64,000 nucleotides of DNA, from NCBI RefSeq assembly GCF_026013545.1, contig NZ_JAPDOG010000002.1:274209-338208 (forward strand), read 5' to 3'. This document shows, one piece after another, positions 33,947 through 43,499 of this stretch. The number at the start of each line of letters is the position of its first letter. Positions within the stretch are counted from its first letter, which is position 1. A model generated the notes under the pieces. It had not been told where the DNA came from and made no database searches. It was given only the letters and a program-made list of their open reading frames with translations. The position numbers were made by a program, and so were the translations under genes. The DNA is from Defluviimonas salinarum. Lineage in GTDB: Bacteria; Pseudomonadota; Alphaproteobacteria; Rhodobacterales; Rhodobacteraceae.

Positions 33947-34570
33947 ATGTCCCGGCCCGAGGCGGTGGTGTTCGATATTGGCAACGTGCTGATCCAGTGG
34001 CAGCCGGAGCGGTTCTACGACACGATCATGGCGCCCGCCGACCGGGTCCGCATGTTCGCCGAGATCGACCTTCACGCGATGAACGAGGCGGTCGACGCCG
34101 GCGCGCCGTTCCGCGACACGATCTACGACTGGGCGGCGCGCCACCCCGAATGGACGGACAAGATCCGGCTCTGGCATGACAACTGGCTCGACATGGCCTC
34201 GCCGGCGATCCCGCAGTCGGTGCGGCTCCTTCGGGCGCTGAAGGCGCGCGGCGTGCCTGTCTTCGCGCTTACGAATTTCGGCGACGACACCTTCGCCCAT
34301 GCTGCACCGCACTACCCGTTCCTGGCCGAGTTCGACCGGCTTTATGTCTCCGGCCGGCTCAAGGTCACCAAGCCCGATCCGCGGATCTACGCGATCGTCG
34401 AGGAGGACTGCGGCATCGCCCCCGACCGGCTCCTCTTCGCCGACGACCGGGCCGAGAACATCGAGGCGGCGCAGAGGCGCGGCTGGCAGGTTCATCATTT
34501 CGACGGGCCGGCGGGCTTTGCCGCCCGGCTCGTCGCGCTGGGATTGCTGAACGAGAAGGAGGCGTCATGA
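33947..34570 (+). CDS. HAD-family hydrolase (YihX/haloacid dehalogenase-like)
   Basis: A 207-residue HAD subfamily IA protein: motif I VVFDIGNVLIQW with the nucleophile Asp, motif II FALTNFGDDTF, motif III Lys in RLKVTKPDPRIY and motif IV FADDRAENIEAAQRRGW. The D-x-G-N form of motif I is typical of YihX-like sugar phosphatases and epoxide-hydrolase N-domains. Substrate unknown. ATG at 33947 follows AGGAGGAG; the stop overlaps the next start (ATGA). Confidence 0.9.
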   Translation: MSRPEAVVFDIGNVLIQWQPERFYDTIMAPADRVRMFAEIDLHAMNEAVDAGAPFRDTIYDWAARHPEWTDKIRLWHDNWLDMASPAIPQSVRLLRALKARGVPVFALTNFGDDTFAHAAPHYPFLAEFDRLYVSGRLKVTKPDPRIYAIVEEDCGIAPDRLLFADDRAENIEAAQRRGWQVHHFDGPAGFAARLVALGLLNEKEAS

Positions 34571-35478
34571 CGATCGCGATCATCGGACCGGAGGTCGAGG
34601 CGAAGCTCGACTGGATCAGGCTGACCGAGGCGCTGGAGGCCGGTCACCTACTGCCGAGGGCCGAGGTCGGCGACACGGTTTTGCGGCGCGGCGCCGATAC
34701 GCTCCTCACCCGCTCGGCCTGGATCGACGGTATGGGGCTCGCGGTCAAGGCTGCGACGATCTACCCAAAGAACCACCGGTTCGGCCTGCCCAATCTCAAC
34801 GGCATCGTGGCGCTCTTCGCCGACCGCGACGGGCTGCCGGAGGCCTATATCGACTTCGGCCTCGTGACCAAGTGGAAGACCGCCGCCGACAGCCTCCTCG
34901 CCGCGCGTCGGCTGGCGCGGCCGGATGCCGAGACCTTCCTGATCGTCGGCGCAGGCACCGTCGCCGCCTCGATGGTCGAGGCCTATTCCGCCGCCTTCCC
35001 GAAGGCGCGTTTCCACGTCTGGACCCGGTCGGAGAAAAGCGCCCGCGCCTTCGCCGAGACGACCGGCGCCACCCCTGAGCCCGACCTCGAGGCGGCGGTG
35101 CGCAGGGCCGACGTGATCGCCACCGCGACAATGGCGACCGAACCGATGATCCGCGGCGCCTGGCTGAAGCCCGGCACCCATCTCGACCTGATCGGCGCCT
35201 ACCGACCCGACATGCGCGAGGCCGACAGCGAGACCCTCACCCGTGCCCGCGTCTTCGTCGATGCCCGCGCCACGACGATCCACCATATCGGCGAGCTGAT
35301 GGTGCCGATCGCCGAGGGCGCGATCACCGAGGCCGACGTGATCGCCGATTTCTACGACCTCGCCTCAGGCGCCTTCACCCGAAGATCCGACGACGAGATC
35401 ACGCTCTCGAAGAACGGCGGCGGCGCCCATCTCGACCTGATGACGGCGCGCTACATTCTCGACGCGGCGCAGGGCTGA
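34567..35478 (+). CDS. Ornithine cyclodeaminase / mu-crystallin family dehydrogenase
   Basis: A 303-residue NAD(P)-binding protein: LTEALEAGHLLPRAEVGDT and VKAATIYPKNHRFGLPNLN in the substrate part, DFGLVTKWKTAADSLLAARRLARPDA, then the Rossmann segment FLIVGAGTVAASMVEAYSAAF and DVIATATMATEPMIRGAWLKPG. The family includes ornithine cyclodeaminase and ketimine or alanine dehydrogenases; the reaction cannot be fixed here. Translationally coupled to the HAD gene. Confidence 0.88.
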   Translation: MTIAIIGPEVEAKLDWIRLTEALEAGHLLPRAEVGDTVLRRGADTLLTRSAWIDGMGLAVKAATIYPKNHRFGLPNLNGIVALFADRDGLPEAYIDFGLVTKWKTAADSLLAARRLARPDAETFLIVGAGTVAASMVEAYSAAFPKARFHVWTRSEKSARAFAETTGATPEPDLEAAVRRADVIATATMATEPMIRGAWLKPGTHLDLIGAYRPDMREADSETLTRARVFVDARATTIHHIGELMVPIAEGAITEADVIADFYDLASGAFTRRSDDEITLSKNGGGAHLDLMTARYILDAAQG

Positions 35479-35492
35479 CCCCCCACTTTCTG

Positions 35493-35531
35493 TCCGGAAA
35501 TACTCCGGGGGTCCGGGGGCAGCGCCCCCGG
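35493..35531 (+). repeat. Dispersed rhodobacterial repeat with hairpin
   Basis: GGAAATACTCCGGGGG then CCGGGGGC-AGC-GCCCCCGG (35513-35531), an 8-bp perfect stem in the 64-nt gap between convergent genes. It is a relative of the copies at 18744 and 41429 and may act as a terminator for both strands. Confidence 0.7.
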
Positions 35532-35542
35532 CCTCGCCGCCC

Positions 35543-36781
35543 TCACGCCGGCAGGGCCGCCATGCGCCGCTCCCGCACCGGCAGATGCACGATCGCCGAG
35601 AACGCGCCAACCGCCACCCCGACCCACCAGACCAGCGTGTAGTCGCCGTAGGTGTCGTAGAACCTGCCGCCGAGCCAGACGCCCATGAAGGACCCGATCT
35701 GGTGCGACAGGAACACGATACCGTAAAGCGTGCCCATGTAGCGCAGCCCGTAGATATGGCCGACAAGCCCCGAGGTCAGCGGTACCGTGGCAAGCCAGAG
35801 CGACCCCATGCCGAGCGAGAACAGCACCACAGTCAGCGGCGTGATCGGGAACAGGATGAAGAGCGCCGCGAAGAGCGTCCGCCCGGTATAGACCCCGGCG
35901 AGGACGTATTTCTTCGGGTAGATCCGCCCGAGCCAGCCCGCGGTCAGCGTGCCCGCGATATTGGCGAGCCCGATCAGTGCGATCGCCGCCGCCCCGAGCG
36001 CCGAGGTCGAGGTGATCCCGATCGCCGCGAGCGGGCTCGCCGGCGAGATCGGCCCGCACATCTCGGTCACCATCGCCGGGAAATGCGCGACCATGAACCC
36101 GAGCTGGTAGCCGCAGGAAAAGAAGCCGAGGAAGATCAGCGTGAAGCTCGGATCGCGGAACGCCTGGCGCAGGGCCGCGGCCATGGAAACGTCGGCCCCC
36201 GATGTCACCGACGGCTCCGGCGCCCGCATCAGCGGCAGCACCGCGATCACCGAGAGGATCGCTGCCGCGAAGATCAGGAACACCGTCTGCCAGGGAAAGT
36301 GCGAAAGCAGGATCTCGGCCACCGGCGCCGAGAGCACCTGGCCGAGCGATCCCGCCGCCGTGGCAAGCCCGAGCGCGAGCGAGCGGTTCTCGTCCGAGGC
36401 GGCGCGGCCGACCACCGCGAGGACGACGCCGAAACCGGTCCCGGCGATGCCGAAGCCGACGAGGATCTCGAGCATCTGATGCGCCTCCGGGCTCACCGCC
36501 CGCGCCGAGAGGACCAGCCCTGCCGCGTAGCAGAGCGCGCCGAGGATCACCGCCTTGCGGTCGCCGAACCGCTCGGCGATCGCGCCGAATAGCGGCGCGC
36601 CGATTCCCCAGGCGAGGTTCTGGACCGCGATGGCGAAGCTGAACTCGGATCGAGGCCAGCCGAACTCGGTGGCAACGGGGATCTGGAACACCCCGAAGCT
36701 CGACCGGATCGCGTTCGAGACCAGAAGGATCAGGAGGCCGGCGACCAGCACCGGCGTGATGAGGGGGGCTCGGCTCTGCAT
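35543..36781 (-). CDS. MFS transporter
   Basis: A 412-residue protein of about 12 helices resembling the OFA/CynX-like MFS branch: VLVAGLLILLVSNAIRSSFG opens the first helix, followed by PLFGAIAERFGDRKAVILG as the loop 2-3 signature, and the second half has TAGWLGRIYPKKYVLAGVY. Start ATG at 36781, five bases after GAGGAGA. Substrate unknown. Divergent from zapE. Confidence 0.88.
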   Translation of the reverse strand: MQSRAPLITPVLVAGLLILLVSNAIRSSFGVFQIPVATEFGWPRSEFSFAIAVQNLAWGIGAPLFGAIAERFGDRKAVILGALCYAAGLVLSARAVSPEAHQMLEILVGFGIAGTGFGVVLAVVGRAASDENRSLALGLATAAGSLGQVLSAPVAEILLSHFPWQTVFLIFAAAILSVIAVLPLMRAPEPSVTSGADVSMAAALRQAFRDPSFTLIFLGFFSCGYQLGFMVAHFPAMVTEMCGPISPASPLAAIGITSTSALGAAAIALIGLANIAGTLTAGWLGRIYPKKYVLAGVYTGRTLFAALFILFPITPLTVVLFSLGMGSLWLATVPLTSGLVGHIYGLRYMGTLYGIVFLSHQIGSFMGVWLGGRFYDTYGDYTLVWWVGVAVGAFSAIVHLPVRERRMAALPA

Positions 36782-36936
36782 GGCGTCTCCTCGTGCCGGG
36801 CGACCCTGACCGAGCCTGCCCGCCCGGTCAAATCGAGAATTGTGATCGCGACAATTCCGCCGCGTGACGAGGCCCGCGCCGTCCGAACCAGCCAAGCGGG
36901 CTTTTCAGGGCGCGGCTTGCAGGCTATCGAATCCCC

Positions 36937-38034
36937 ATGAGCGAGACTCTGACCGAGATCTACGACCGGATGACCCATTCGGGCGCCTTGCGCCAGGATG
37001 CCGCCCAACGCGCGCTCCTGCCCGAGCTGCAGCGCATCCGTGCGGCGCTGGAATCGACGACCGGGCGCAAGAAGGGGCTCCTCGCCGGGCTCTTCGCGAA
37101 ACCTGCCGAGGGGGTGAAGGGCCTCTATCTCTGGGGCGGGGTCGGGCGCGGCAAGTCGATGCTGATGGACCTCTTCCACGAGAACGTCGCGATCACGGCG
37201 AAACGGCGGGTGCATTTCCACGCCTTCATGCAGGAGGTGCAGTCGCGCCTCCACGAGGTCCGCAAGACCGGGGTCGACGACGCGATCCTGCCCGTCGCCG
37301 AGGAGATTGCCGAGAACCTGCGGCTTCTCTCCTTCGACGAGATGCAGATCACCGACATCGCCGACGCGATGATCGTCGGCCGGCTCTTCCAGATGCTTTT
37401 CGACCGCGGCGTGACCGTGGTGACGACCTCGAACCGGGTGCCGGACGACCTTTACAAGGATGGGCTGAACCGGCCGCTCTTCCTGCCCTTCATCGCGCTC
37501 CTCAAGACCCGGATGGAGGTGCGCGAGATCGAGAGCGAGACCGATTACCGCCAGCACCGCCTCGAAGGGGCGCAGGTCTACTTCACGCCCGCCGGGCCCG
37601 AGGCCGCCGCGGCGATCGCGCGGATCTGGACCGAGCTCACCGGCGGCGGCGGCGATGCCGAACTCCGGCTCCGGATCAAGGGCCGCGACCTTGTCCTGAA
37701 GGACTACCATGCCGGGGTGGCGCGCGCCTCGTTCTGGGAGCTCTGCGGCCGCCCGCTCGGTCCCGCCGACTACCTCGCGCTCGCCAATGCGGTCAGGGTG
37801 CTGATCCTCGACGACATCCCCCACCTTTCGGCCGAGAACTACAATGAGGCCAAGCGCTTCGTGACGCTGATCGACGCGCTCTACGAGGCGAAGGTGCGGC
37901 TCGTCGCCTCGGCCGCCGACACGCCGGAACGGCTCTATGTGGAGGGCGAGGGCGCCTTCGAGTTCGAGCGCACCGCGAGCCGGCTGCGCGAGATGCAGGG
38001 CCGCGACTGGGGCCTCGGCCGGGCGGCGGAGTAG
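36937..38034 (+). CDS. zapE: ZapE/AFG1-like ATPase
   Basis: A 365-residue P-loop ATPase of the AFG1 family. Walker A is in LYLWGGVGRGKSMLMDLF (about 68), Walker B in RLLSFDEMQITDIADAM (about 133), with sensor region VTTSNRVPDDLYKDGL and the family ending LILDDIPHLSAENYNEAKRF. E. coli ZapE associates with the division ring and destabilises FtsZ polymers; alphaproteobacterial members are conserved but less studied. Monocistronic. Confidence 0.93.
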   Translation: MSETLTEIYDRMTHSGALRQDAAQRALLPELQRIRAALESTTGRKKGLLAGLFAKPAEGVKGLYLWGGVGRGKSMLMDLFHENVAITAKRRVHFHAFMQEVQSRLHEVRKTGVDDAILPVAEEIAENLRLLSFDEMQITDIADAMIVGRLFQMLFDRGVTVVTTSNRVPDDLYKDGLNRPLFLPFIALLKTRMEVREIESETDYRQHRLEGAQVYFTPAGPEAAAAIARIWTELTGGGGDAELRLRIKGRDLVLKDYHAGVARASFWELCGRPLGPADYLALANAVRVLILDDIPHLSAENYNEAKRFVTLIDALYEAKVRLVASAADTPERLYVEGEGAFEFERTASRLREMQGRDWGLGRAAE

Positions 38035-38206
38035 CCGGCCCGGCATGTCCCGCGGCAGCGCCGTCCGGGCGGGCTCGATGCCGGACCGGACGGCCGCCCC
38101 CCGGAACGCCGGTCGCCGTCATCGCGATGTCGCCTTCGTGCGCGCGGCTCCGCTCGCGCCGCGGCACCAAGGGCCGTCCGCAACCGCCGCGCCCCGGAGG
38201 GCCTTG

Positions 38207-39106
38207 ATGATCGTCCGCGACACGCCGAGCCTCATCCAGCTGCTCCTCGTCATGCAGGGCTCGATCGTGCCGAGGATCGCCGGCCGCATCATGGCCTTCG
38301 CGCTCTTCGCCCTCGGCGTGCTCCTCGTCGACCGTCACATCGTCGCGCTGCCGCATGTCTCGATCCCGGCGATGGGCGTGTTCGGGGTGGCCTTGTCGCT
38401 GTTCCTCGGGTTTCGCAACAACGCCGCCTATGACCGCTGGTGGGAGGCGCGCAAGCTCTGGGGGCAACTCATCGCCGACGCGCGCAGCCTCGGCCGCGAG
38501 ACGCAACTGTTCCTCGGGGCGGGACCCGCGCGCGCGGCGGTCATGGAGGGCCTCGCTGGTTTCGCCCATCTCCACCGCGGCTGGCTGCGCGGCACCGACG
38601 CCATCGCCGCCGCGGCGGCATGGGATCCGGCCGCCCCCGACCATGCCAGCCGCCGCAACCCGCCCGACGCGGCGCTGCGCGCCATCGCGGCCGTCCTGCG
38701 CGCCGAGGCCGAGGCCGGGCGGCTCTCCGACATGGGCCAGCGCGCGCTCGCCGAGCGGCTCTCGGGGATCGCGCTCGCGCAGGCGGGCTGCGAACGGCTC
38801 GCCTCGGCGCCGATCCCCTTCGTCTATTCGCTGCTCGTCCTTCGCACCAGCTACCTCTACTGCCTGATCCTGCCCTTCGCGCTGATCGAGAACGCAGGCG
38901 GCTTCGCGCCCGCCGTGGCGGCGGCCGTCGCCTATGTCTTCTTCGGCCTCAACGCGGTCAGCGACGAGCTCGAGCACCCGTTCCGCGACGCCGCGAACGG
39001 CCTGCCCCTCGACGCGATGTGCCGGGTGATTGAGATCGCCGCCGCCGAGGCGCTCGGCCGCGAGCCGCCGGAACCTTTGCGCCCGGTGGACGGAGTCCTC
39101 AGCTGA
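38207..39106 (+). CDS. Bestrophin-family anion channel protein
   Basis: A 299-residue membrane protein of the bestrophin/UPF0187 family: IVRDTPSLIQLLLVMQG, LALSLFLGFRNNAAYDRWWEARKLWG-type segment with the signature FRNNAAYDRWWEAR, and later VYSLLVLRTSYLYCLILPFAL and DELEHPFRDAANGLPLDAMC. Bacterial homologues form pentameric ion channels. The start at 38207 follows CCGGAGG; 38035-38206 upstream holds no recognised feature. Confidence 0.92.
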   Translation: MIVRDTPSLIQLLLVMQGSIVPRIAGRIMAFALFALGVLLVDRHIVALPHVSIPAMGVFGVALSLFLGFRNNAAYDRWWEARKLWGQLIADARSLGRETQLFLGAGPARAAVMEGLAGFAHLHRGWLRGTDAIAAAAAWDPAAPDHASRRNPPDAALRAIAAVLRAEAEAGRLSDMGQRALAERLSGIALAQAGCERLASAPIPFVYSLLVLRTSYLYCLILPFALIENAGGFAPAVAAAVAYVFFGLNAVSDELEHPFRDAANGLPLDAMCRVIEIAAAEALGREPPEPLRPVDGVLS

Positions 39107-39157
39107 CGTGCCGCGGGGCTGCGCTATCGGTGCGGCTTGCGATACCGGCCCGGAGGT

Positions 39158-39934
39158 TCAGCTCGACGGCATCGCTCGGCACCTTCCGCCCGCCGCGAGA
39201 TCGGCGGGCACGAGGTCGGGGATCGCCGGGATCTTCTCGCCCGCGCGAAGCGCCTCGGTGACGTCGAGACATCTCACCAATGCCTCGACCCGCGCCGCGA
39301 TCTCGGCAAAGTTGTTCAGCGGCGCAGTCACCTGATATATGCGCGTCGTAACCAAGAGATTTCGATCCGGGATATAGCGGAAACTCACGGCGCAGAATAT
39401 TGGCTTCGGCTCTGCGCGATCGAAACCGCAACGCGCATAGAAGCGCTTCGAGTCAAACTCGGGGAAGATAAGGACGTCACCCCGCGCAGGCGCTTCATGG
39501 AGGCCCTGCCAGCCGACCTTATAGCCGTCGAGATCAAAAAGCGGCGGCAGAGTCGGATCAGGGTGAAAGCGTGACGCTGCGTCCGGGGCCCATGTTGGCT
39601 CTACGCCCGCATGCAATGCAGTTTGATCCTTGATATGGATAACCGTGTTTTGCAGATGTGGATCAGCTTGCGTCAGATCCCAGATCCAGTCGACATCCGA
39701 GAGCGAGACGAATTCATTCTCGACCTGAAGATCCTGGATCGGCGTCCTCTTGCGCAAATCGAACGTGCGCGTCCCGAGCGTCACCAGGCCGTCGGTTCGG
39801 TTCCTGATGGTGTCCGCGCGCGCGGCGGCGAGGGACACGAGAGCCGCGCAAAGGAGGCTGATCAGGAAACGCAATCTCGGAAACCGATCGTTTGAGAACC
39901 TGCGAGCCGAACACCGATCTTCTGCGGTCGGCAC
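39158..39934 (-). CDS. Hypothetical exported protein
   Basis: A 258-residue protein with a probable signal peptide (LRFLISLLCAALVSLAAARA) and a globular mature part with two Cys in RCGFDRAEPKPIFCAVSF. No family was recognised. The bases look less GC-rich and codon use less biased than the neighbours, which may mean recent acquisition. The upstream start is a GTG at 39934 without a clear ribosome site; an internal TTG start near the signal peptide is possible. 39935-40119 downstream of folC holds nothing I can name. Confidence 0.6.
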   Translation of the reverse strand: MPTAEDRCSARRFSNDRFPRLRFLISLLCAALVSLAAARADTIRNRTDGLVTLGTRTFDLRKRTPIQDLQVENEFVSLSDVDWIWDLTQADPHLQNTVIHIKDQTALHAGVEPTWAPDAASRFHPDPTLPPLFDLDGYKVGWQGLHEAPARGDVLIFPEFDSKRFYARCGFDRAEPKPIFCAVSFRYIPDRNLLVTTRIYQVTAPLNNFAEIAARVEALVRCLDVTEALRAGEKIPAIPDLVPADLAAGGRCRAMPSS

Positions 39935-40119
39935 GCGGCATGGGTGAGTGAATTGCCGCCCTCTTTACTAGGTCGCGAGTGGCGCGGCCTGTCAAGCCGC
40001 CATTGCCGCCTCAGTGCAGCACCGGGGAAGTGGCTGTTCTTGGATGCTCAGCTGTCCGGACTGCCTCGGAGGCAGCAACAGGGGCGCCGGGCTGTTCGGT
40101 CGACCCTGCCGGGGCAGGG

Positions 40120-41394
40120 TCAGCCGTTTTCCCTCAGCACGCCGCCGGCGAGGTAGAGCGAGCCGCAGATCAGGATCCGGGCGCCGGGATCCTTGGCGGC
40201 GATTGCCTGCACAGCGGCGAGGACACTCTCGGCGGTGCCGGCCTCGATCCCGGCCCTGGCGGCGGCCTCCTGCGTCTGTTCCGCTGTCAGCGTGTTGGCC
40301 TCGCCGGGGATCGAGACGGCGGTGAGCGTCTTCGCGGCGGCGGCGATCGGGCGCAGGTAGCCCGCGATGTCCTTGGTGTTGAGCATGCCGAGGATCATGT
40401 GGGTGGGCTTCGCCGGCAGCCGCGCGAGGGTGGCGGCGACGGCGATGCCGCCCGCCGGGTTGTGGCCGCCGTCGAGCCAGAGCTCGCAAGCCCCCCCCGC
40501 ATCGACGAGCGGGCCGTGGCCGAGGCGCTGCATCCGGGCGGGCCAGTAGGCTTTCGTCACCGCGGCCTCGCAGGCGGCCTCGGTCGCGCCGAGATGGCGC
40601 AGGGCTGCGAGCGCCGCGCCGGCGTTGTCGATCTGGTGCGGGCCGGGAAGGTTCGGCAGCGGCAGGTCGAGAAGGCCGTTCTCATCCTGGAAGATCAGCC
40701 GGCCGCGTTCCTCCCAGACGTTCCAGTGCTGGCCGTGGGCGAGGAGCGGCGCGCCGAGGCGGGCGGCCTTCGCCTCGATCACCGCGAGGCCCTCGGGCTC
40801 CTGCGGGCCGACGACGCACGGCACGCCGCGCTTGATCACGCCGGCCTTCTCGCCGGCGATCTCGGGGAGCGTCTCGCCGAGGTATTGCTGGTGGTCGATC
40901 GACACCGGGGTGATGATCGAGAGCCGCGGCTGGTCGACGACGTTGGTCGCGTCGAGGCGGCCACCGAGGCCGACCTCGAGCAGCGTCCAGTCGGCCTTGT
41001 TGCGCGCGAAGGCGAGGAGGGCCGCACAGGTCGTGATCTCGAAATAGGTGATCGGGATGCCGCCGTTGGCCGCCTCGCATTCTTCGAGGATCTCGGTCAG
41101 GTGATCTTCGGAAATGAGGTCCCCGGCGAGGCGGATGCGTTCGTGGAAGCGGGCGAGATGCGGCGAGGTATAGGCGTGGACGGTGTCGCCCATCGCCTCG
41201 AGCCCGGCGCGGATCATCGCTTGGGTCGAGCCCTTGCCGTTGGTGCCGGCGATGTGGATCACCGGCGGCAGCTTGCGTTCGGGATGGTCGAGGGCTTCGA
41301 GGAGGCGCCAGACCCGGTCGAGCGTCAGGTCGATGATCTTGGGATGCAGCGCGAACATGCGCGCGAGAATCAGGTCGGAACCTTGGGACATCAT
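40120..41394 (-). CDS. folC: Bifunctional dihydrofolate/folylpolyglutamate synthase
   Basis: Joins glutamate to dihydropteroate and lengthens the glutamate tail of folates. The 424-residue Mur-ligase-like protein opens with ALHPKIIDLTLDRVWRLL and has the P-loop HIAGTNGKGSTQAM, TSPHLARFHERIRL, EVGLGGRLDATNVV, ITPVSIDHQQYLG and WLDGGHNPAGG near the C-terminus. Start: one of two adjacent ATGs (41394/41391). It follows accD on the same strand with a repeat in the 86-nt gap, the usual accD-folC order in proteobacteria. Confidence 0.96.
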   Translation of the reverse strand: MMSQGSDLILARMFALHPKIIDLTLDRVWRLLEALDHPERKLPPVIHIAGTNGKGSTQAMIRAGLEAMGDTVHAYTSPHLARFHERIRLAGDLISEDHLTEILEECEAANGGIPITYFEITTCAALLAFARNKADWTLLEVGLGGRLDATNVVDQPRLSIITPVSIDHQQYLGETLPEIAGEKAGVIKRGVPCVVGPQEPEGLAVIEAKAARLGAPLLAHGQHWNVWEERGRLIFQDENGLLDLPLPNLPGPHQIDNAGAALAALRHLGATEAACEAAVTKAYWPARMQRLGHGPLVDAGGACELWLDGGHNPAGGIAVAATLARLPAKPTHMILGMLNTKDIAGYLRPIAAAAKTLTAVSIPGEANTLTAEQTQEAAARAGIEAGTAESVLAAVQAIAAKDPGARILICGSLYLAGGVLRENG

Positions 41395-41428
41395 GGCCTC
41401 GCTGGCGCTGGGGTCGGGCGTCGGCGCG

Positions 41429-41479
41429 GGGGGCTGTCTGCCCCCCGGACCCCCCGAGGATGTTTTCGGCAAGATGAAG
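41429..41479 (-). repeat. Dispersed rhodobacterial repeat with hairpin, accD-folC gap
   Basis: On the minus strand CTTCATCTTGCCGAAAACAT, then CCTCGGGGGGTCC and a GGGGGGC...GCCCCCC hairpin. It combines the CTTCATCTTGC core seen at 18744 with the GC hairpin seen at 35493, showing these are parts of one repeat family. Confidence 0.75.
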
Positions 41480-41480
41480 G

Positions 41481-42398
41481 TTACTTCGCGGCGATGCTGC
41501 TCGGGGCCGGCTTCGCCTCGGGCTTCGGCAGGTCGCCCTTCACCGCCGGGGGCTGGCGGGTGAGCATCCGGAGGATCCCGGTGAGTTCGTCCTTCAGCTT
41601 CTTGCGGTGGGTGACCCGGTCGAGCATGCCGTGGTCGAGGAGGTACTCGGAGCGCTGGAAGCCCTCGGGCAGCTTCTCGCGGATCGTCTGTTCGATGACG
41701 CGGGCGCCCGCGAAGCCGATCAGCGCGTTCGGCTCGGCGATCTGGACGTCACCGAGCATCGCGTAGGAGGCGGTCACGCCGCCGGTGGTCGGGTGGGTCA
41801 GGACGACGATGTAGGGAAGGCCCGCGTCCTTCAGCATCTCGACCGCGATCGTGGTGCGCGGCATCTGCATGAGGCCGAGGATGCCTTCCTGCATGCGCGC
41901 GCCGCCGGCGGCCGAGAAGAGCACGAAGGGGCGCTTCAGCTTCACCGCGCGTTCGGCGCCGGCGATGATCGCGTTGCCGACATACATCGACATCGAGCCG
42001 CCCATGAAGGCGAAGTCCTGGGCCGCGGCGACGATCGGCGTGCGGCCGATCTCGCCCTCGGCAACCAGCATCGCCTCCTTCTCGCCGGTTGCCTTCTGGG
42101 CGGACTTGAGGCGGTCGGGGTATTTCTTCTGGTCGCGGAAATGCAGCGGGTCGGCGATCGGCTCGGGCACCTTCACCTCGCTGAAGATGCCGCCGTCGAA
42201 CAGCGTGGCGAAGCGGTCGCGCGGGCTGATCGCGAGGTGGTGGTCGCAATTGGTGCAGACGTTGAGGTTCTCGGTCAGCTCGCGGTGGAACAGCATGGTC
42301 CCGCATTCGGGGCACTTGGTCCACAGGTTGTCGGGCACTTCGCGCCGCGAGAACAGCGAATTGATCGTCGGCCGGACGTAGTTGGTGATCCAGTTCAT
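41481..42398 (-). CDS. accD: Acetyl-CoA carboxylase carboxyltransferase beta subunit
   Basis: With AccA forms the carboxyltransferase that makes malonyl-CoA. The 305-residue product starts [20 protein letters not shown] and has the N-terminal four-Cys zinc ribbon [13 protein letters not shown] ... VCTNCDHHL, then the crotonase-like core with [15 protein letters not shown] and [18 protein letters not shown]. The start ATG at 42398 is fixed by the conserved beginning. folC lies just downstream. Confidence 0.97.
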   Translation of the reverse strand: MNWITNYVRPTINSLFSRREVPDNLWTKCPECGTMLFHRELTENLNVCTNCDHHLAISPRDRFATLFDGGIFSEVKVPEPIADPLHFRDQKKYPDRLKSAQKATGEKEAMLVAEGEIGRTPIVAAAQDFAFMGGSMSMYVGNAIIAGAERAVKLKRPFVLFSAAGGARMQEGILGLMQMPRTTIAVEMLKDAGLPYIVVLTHPTTGGVTASYAMLGDVQIAEPNALIGFAGARVIEQTIREKLPEGFQRSEYLLDHGMLDRVTHRKKLKDELTGILRMLTRQPPAVKGDLPKPEAKPAPSSIAAK

Positions 42399-42472
42399 CG
42401 CATCTGCCTTGAGCTCGGGTCGGCGGGGGCCGGTCAAGCCCTCCAGATAGTCCGGGCGCGCGGGAATTGCAA

Positions 42473-43366
42473 TCAGACCCGCAGGCTGATCCGGGCGACC
42501 AGCCAGGCGATCACCATCGAGGCGAAATCGAGCAGGAGTGCGGGGCGCGCAGCGTCGGGGTCGGCGGGGTCGAAGATCACCGTCCAGAGCGCGAGCCCGT
42601 CGAGATTGCCGGCGAGTCCGACGATGAGAAGCGCAGAGATGTTGTTGGCGGCGTGGAAGCCGAGCGCCGCGCCGAGCGTGCCGGTGCGTGCGGTGAGGTC
42701 GGCGGCGAGAAGGCCGAAGACCGCGGCCCAGAGTGCGACCAGCCAGGCGTTCGGGCCGAAATCCTCCGGCAGGTAGTGGCCCCAGGCGAAGAGCACCGAG
42801 GGGATGCCGATCCAGATCAACGGCGAGCGGAAGCGCGCGGCGAGCTGCTGCTGGAGGTAGCCACGGAACACCAGCTCCTCCGCTCCGGTCTGGATCAGGA
42901 TGCCGGGAAGCGCCAGTGGCAGGTAGCCGAGGAACGCGAGAAAGCCGAGGCCGGGGCGGACCTCGAGCCCGAGGAGTGCCAGGGGCAGCAGCAGGATCTC
43001 GAGCGCGAGGATCGGCAGGAGGACGCGGGCGAAGTCGCGCAGCGCGCTTCTCGGCGAGGGGCCGATCAGCGTGCCGGCGCTGCGGCGGTGGAAGATCCGG
43101 ACCGCCGCCATCGGACCGAGCGCGAGCCCGAGGAAGGACCATAGGAGCAGGAGCATCCCGCCCGGCGTCTCTCCGGCCAGCATCCGGCGGATCATCGCGT
43201 CGGCGACGGGCTGTCCGTACTGGACGCTGAGCCAGGTGCTGAGGCCGAGGATCGGCAGGAGGTAGGCAGCCACGATCAGCGCCGATGCGGGCAAGAGCCG
43301 CCAGAGCGCCGGGCGGCGGCGGGCGGGCGCGACATAGTCCTCGTGGGAAGCGTAGGCGCGGATCAT
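42473..43366 (-). CDS. CPBP-family intramembrane metalloprotease
   Basis: A 297-residue polytopic membrane protein with the CPBP (Abi/CAAX-protease-like) motifs: [13 protein letters not shown] (paired Glu and Arg), FAWGHYL with a His, and GFHAANN with the third His-x3-Asn. These bind zinc for intramembrane proteolysis. The substrate is unknown. Start ATG at 43366; the frame is open further upstream into the ilvD promoter without support. Confidence 0.9.
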   Translation of the reverse strand: MIRAYASHEDYVAPARRRPALWRLLPASALIVAAYLLPILGLSTWLSVQYGQPVADAMIRRMLAGETPGGMLLLLWSFLGLALGPMAAVRIFHRRSAGTLIGPSPRSALRDFARVLLPILALEILLLPLALLGLEVRPGLGFLAFLGYLPLALPGILIQTGAEELVFRGYLQQQLAARFRSPLIWIGIPSVLFAWGHYLPEDFGPNAWLVALWAAVFGLLAADLTARTGTLGAALGFHAANNISALLIVGLAGNLDGLALWTVIFDPADPDAARPALLLDFASMVIAWLVARISLRV

Positions 43367-43499
43367 GGCTCCCGCGAGGCTAGCCGCTCTCGGGGGCGCC
43401 CACAATCGGCGGAATCGGCACCTTCTCGCGCGCGGCACTTCTTGTGTCCCGCGCCGCGCTCGCCTATTGCAGGGCCGACATTTGACGGGAGGCCAGCCC

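Noticed and set aside
40480..40500. C8 run in folC as a possible frameshift
   Set aside because: The frame stays open through it and the Mur-ligase motifs continue on both sides.
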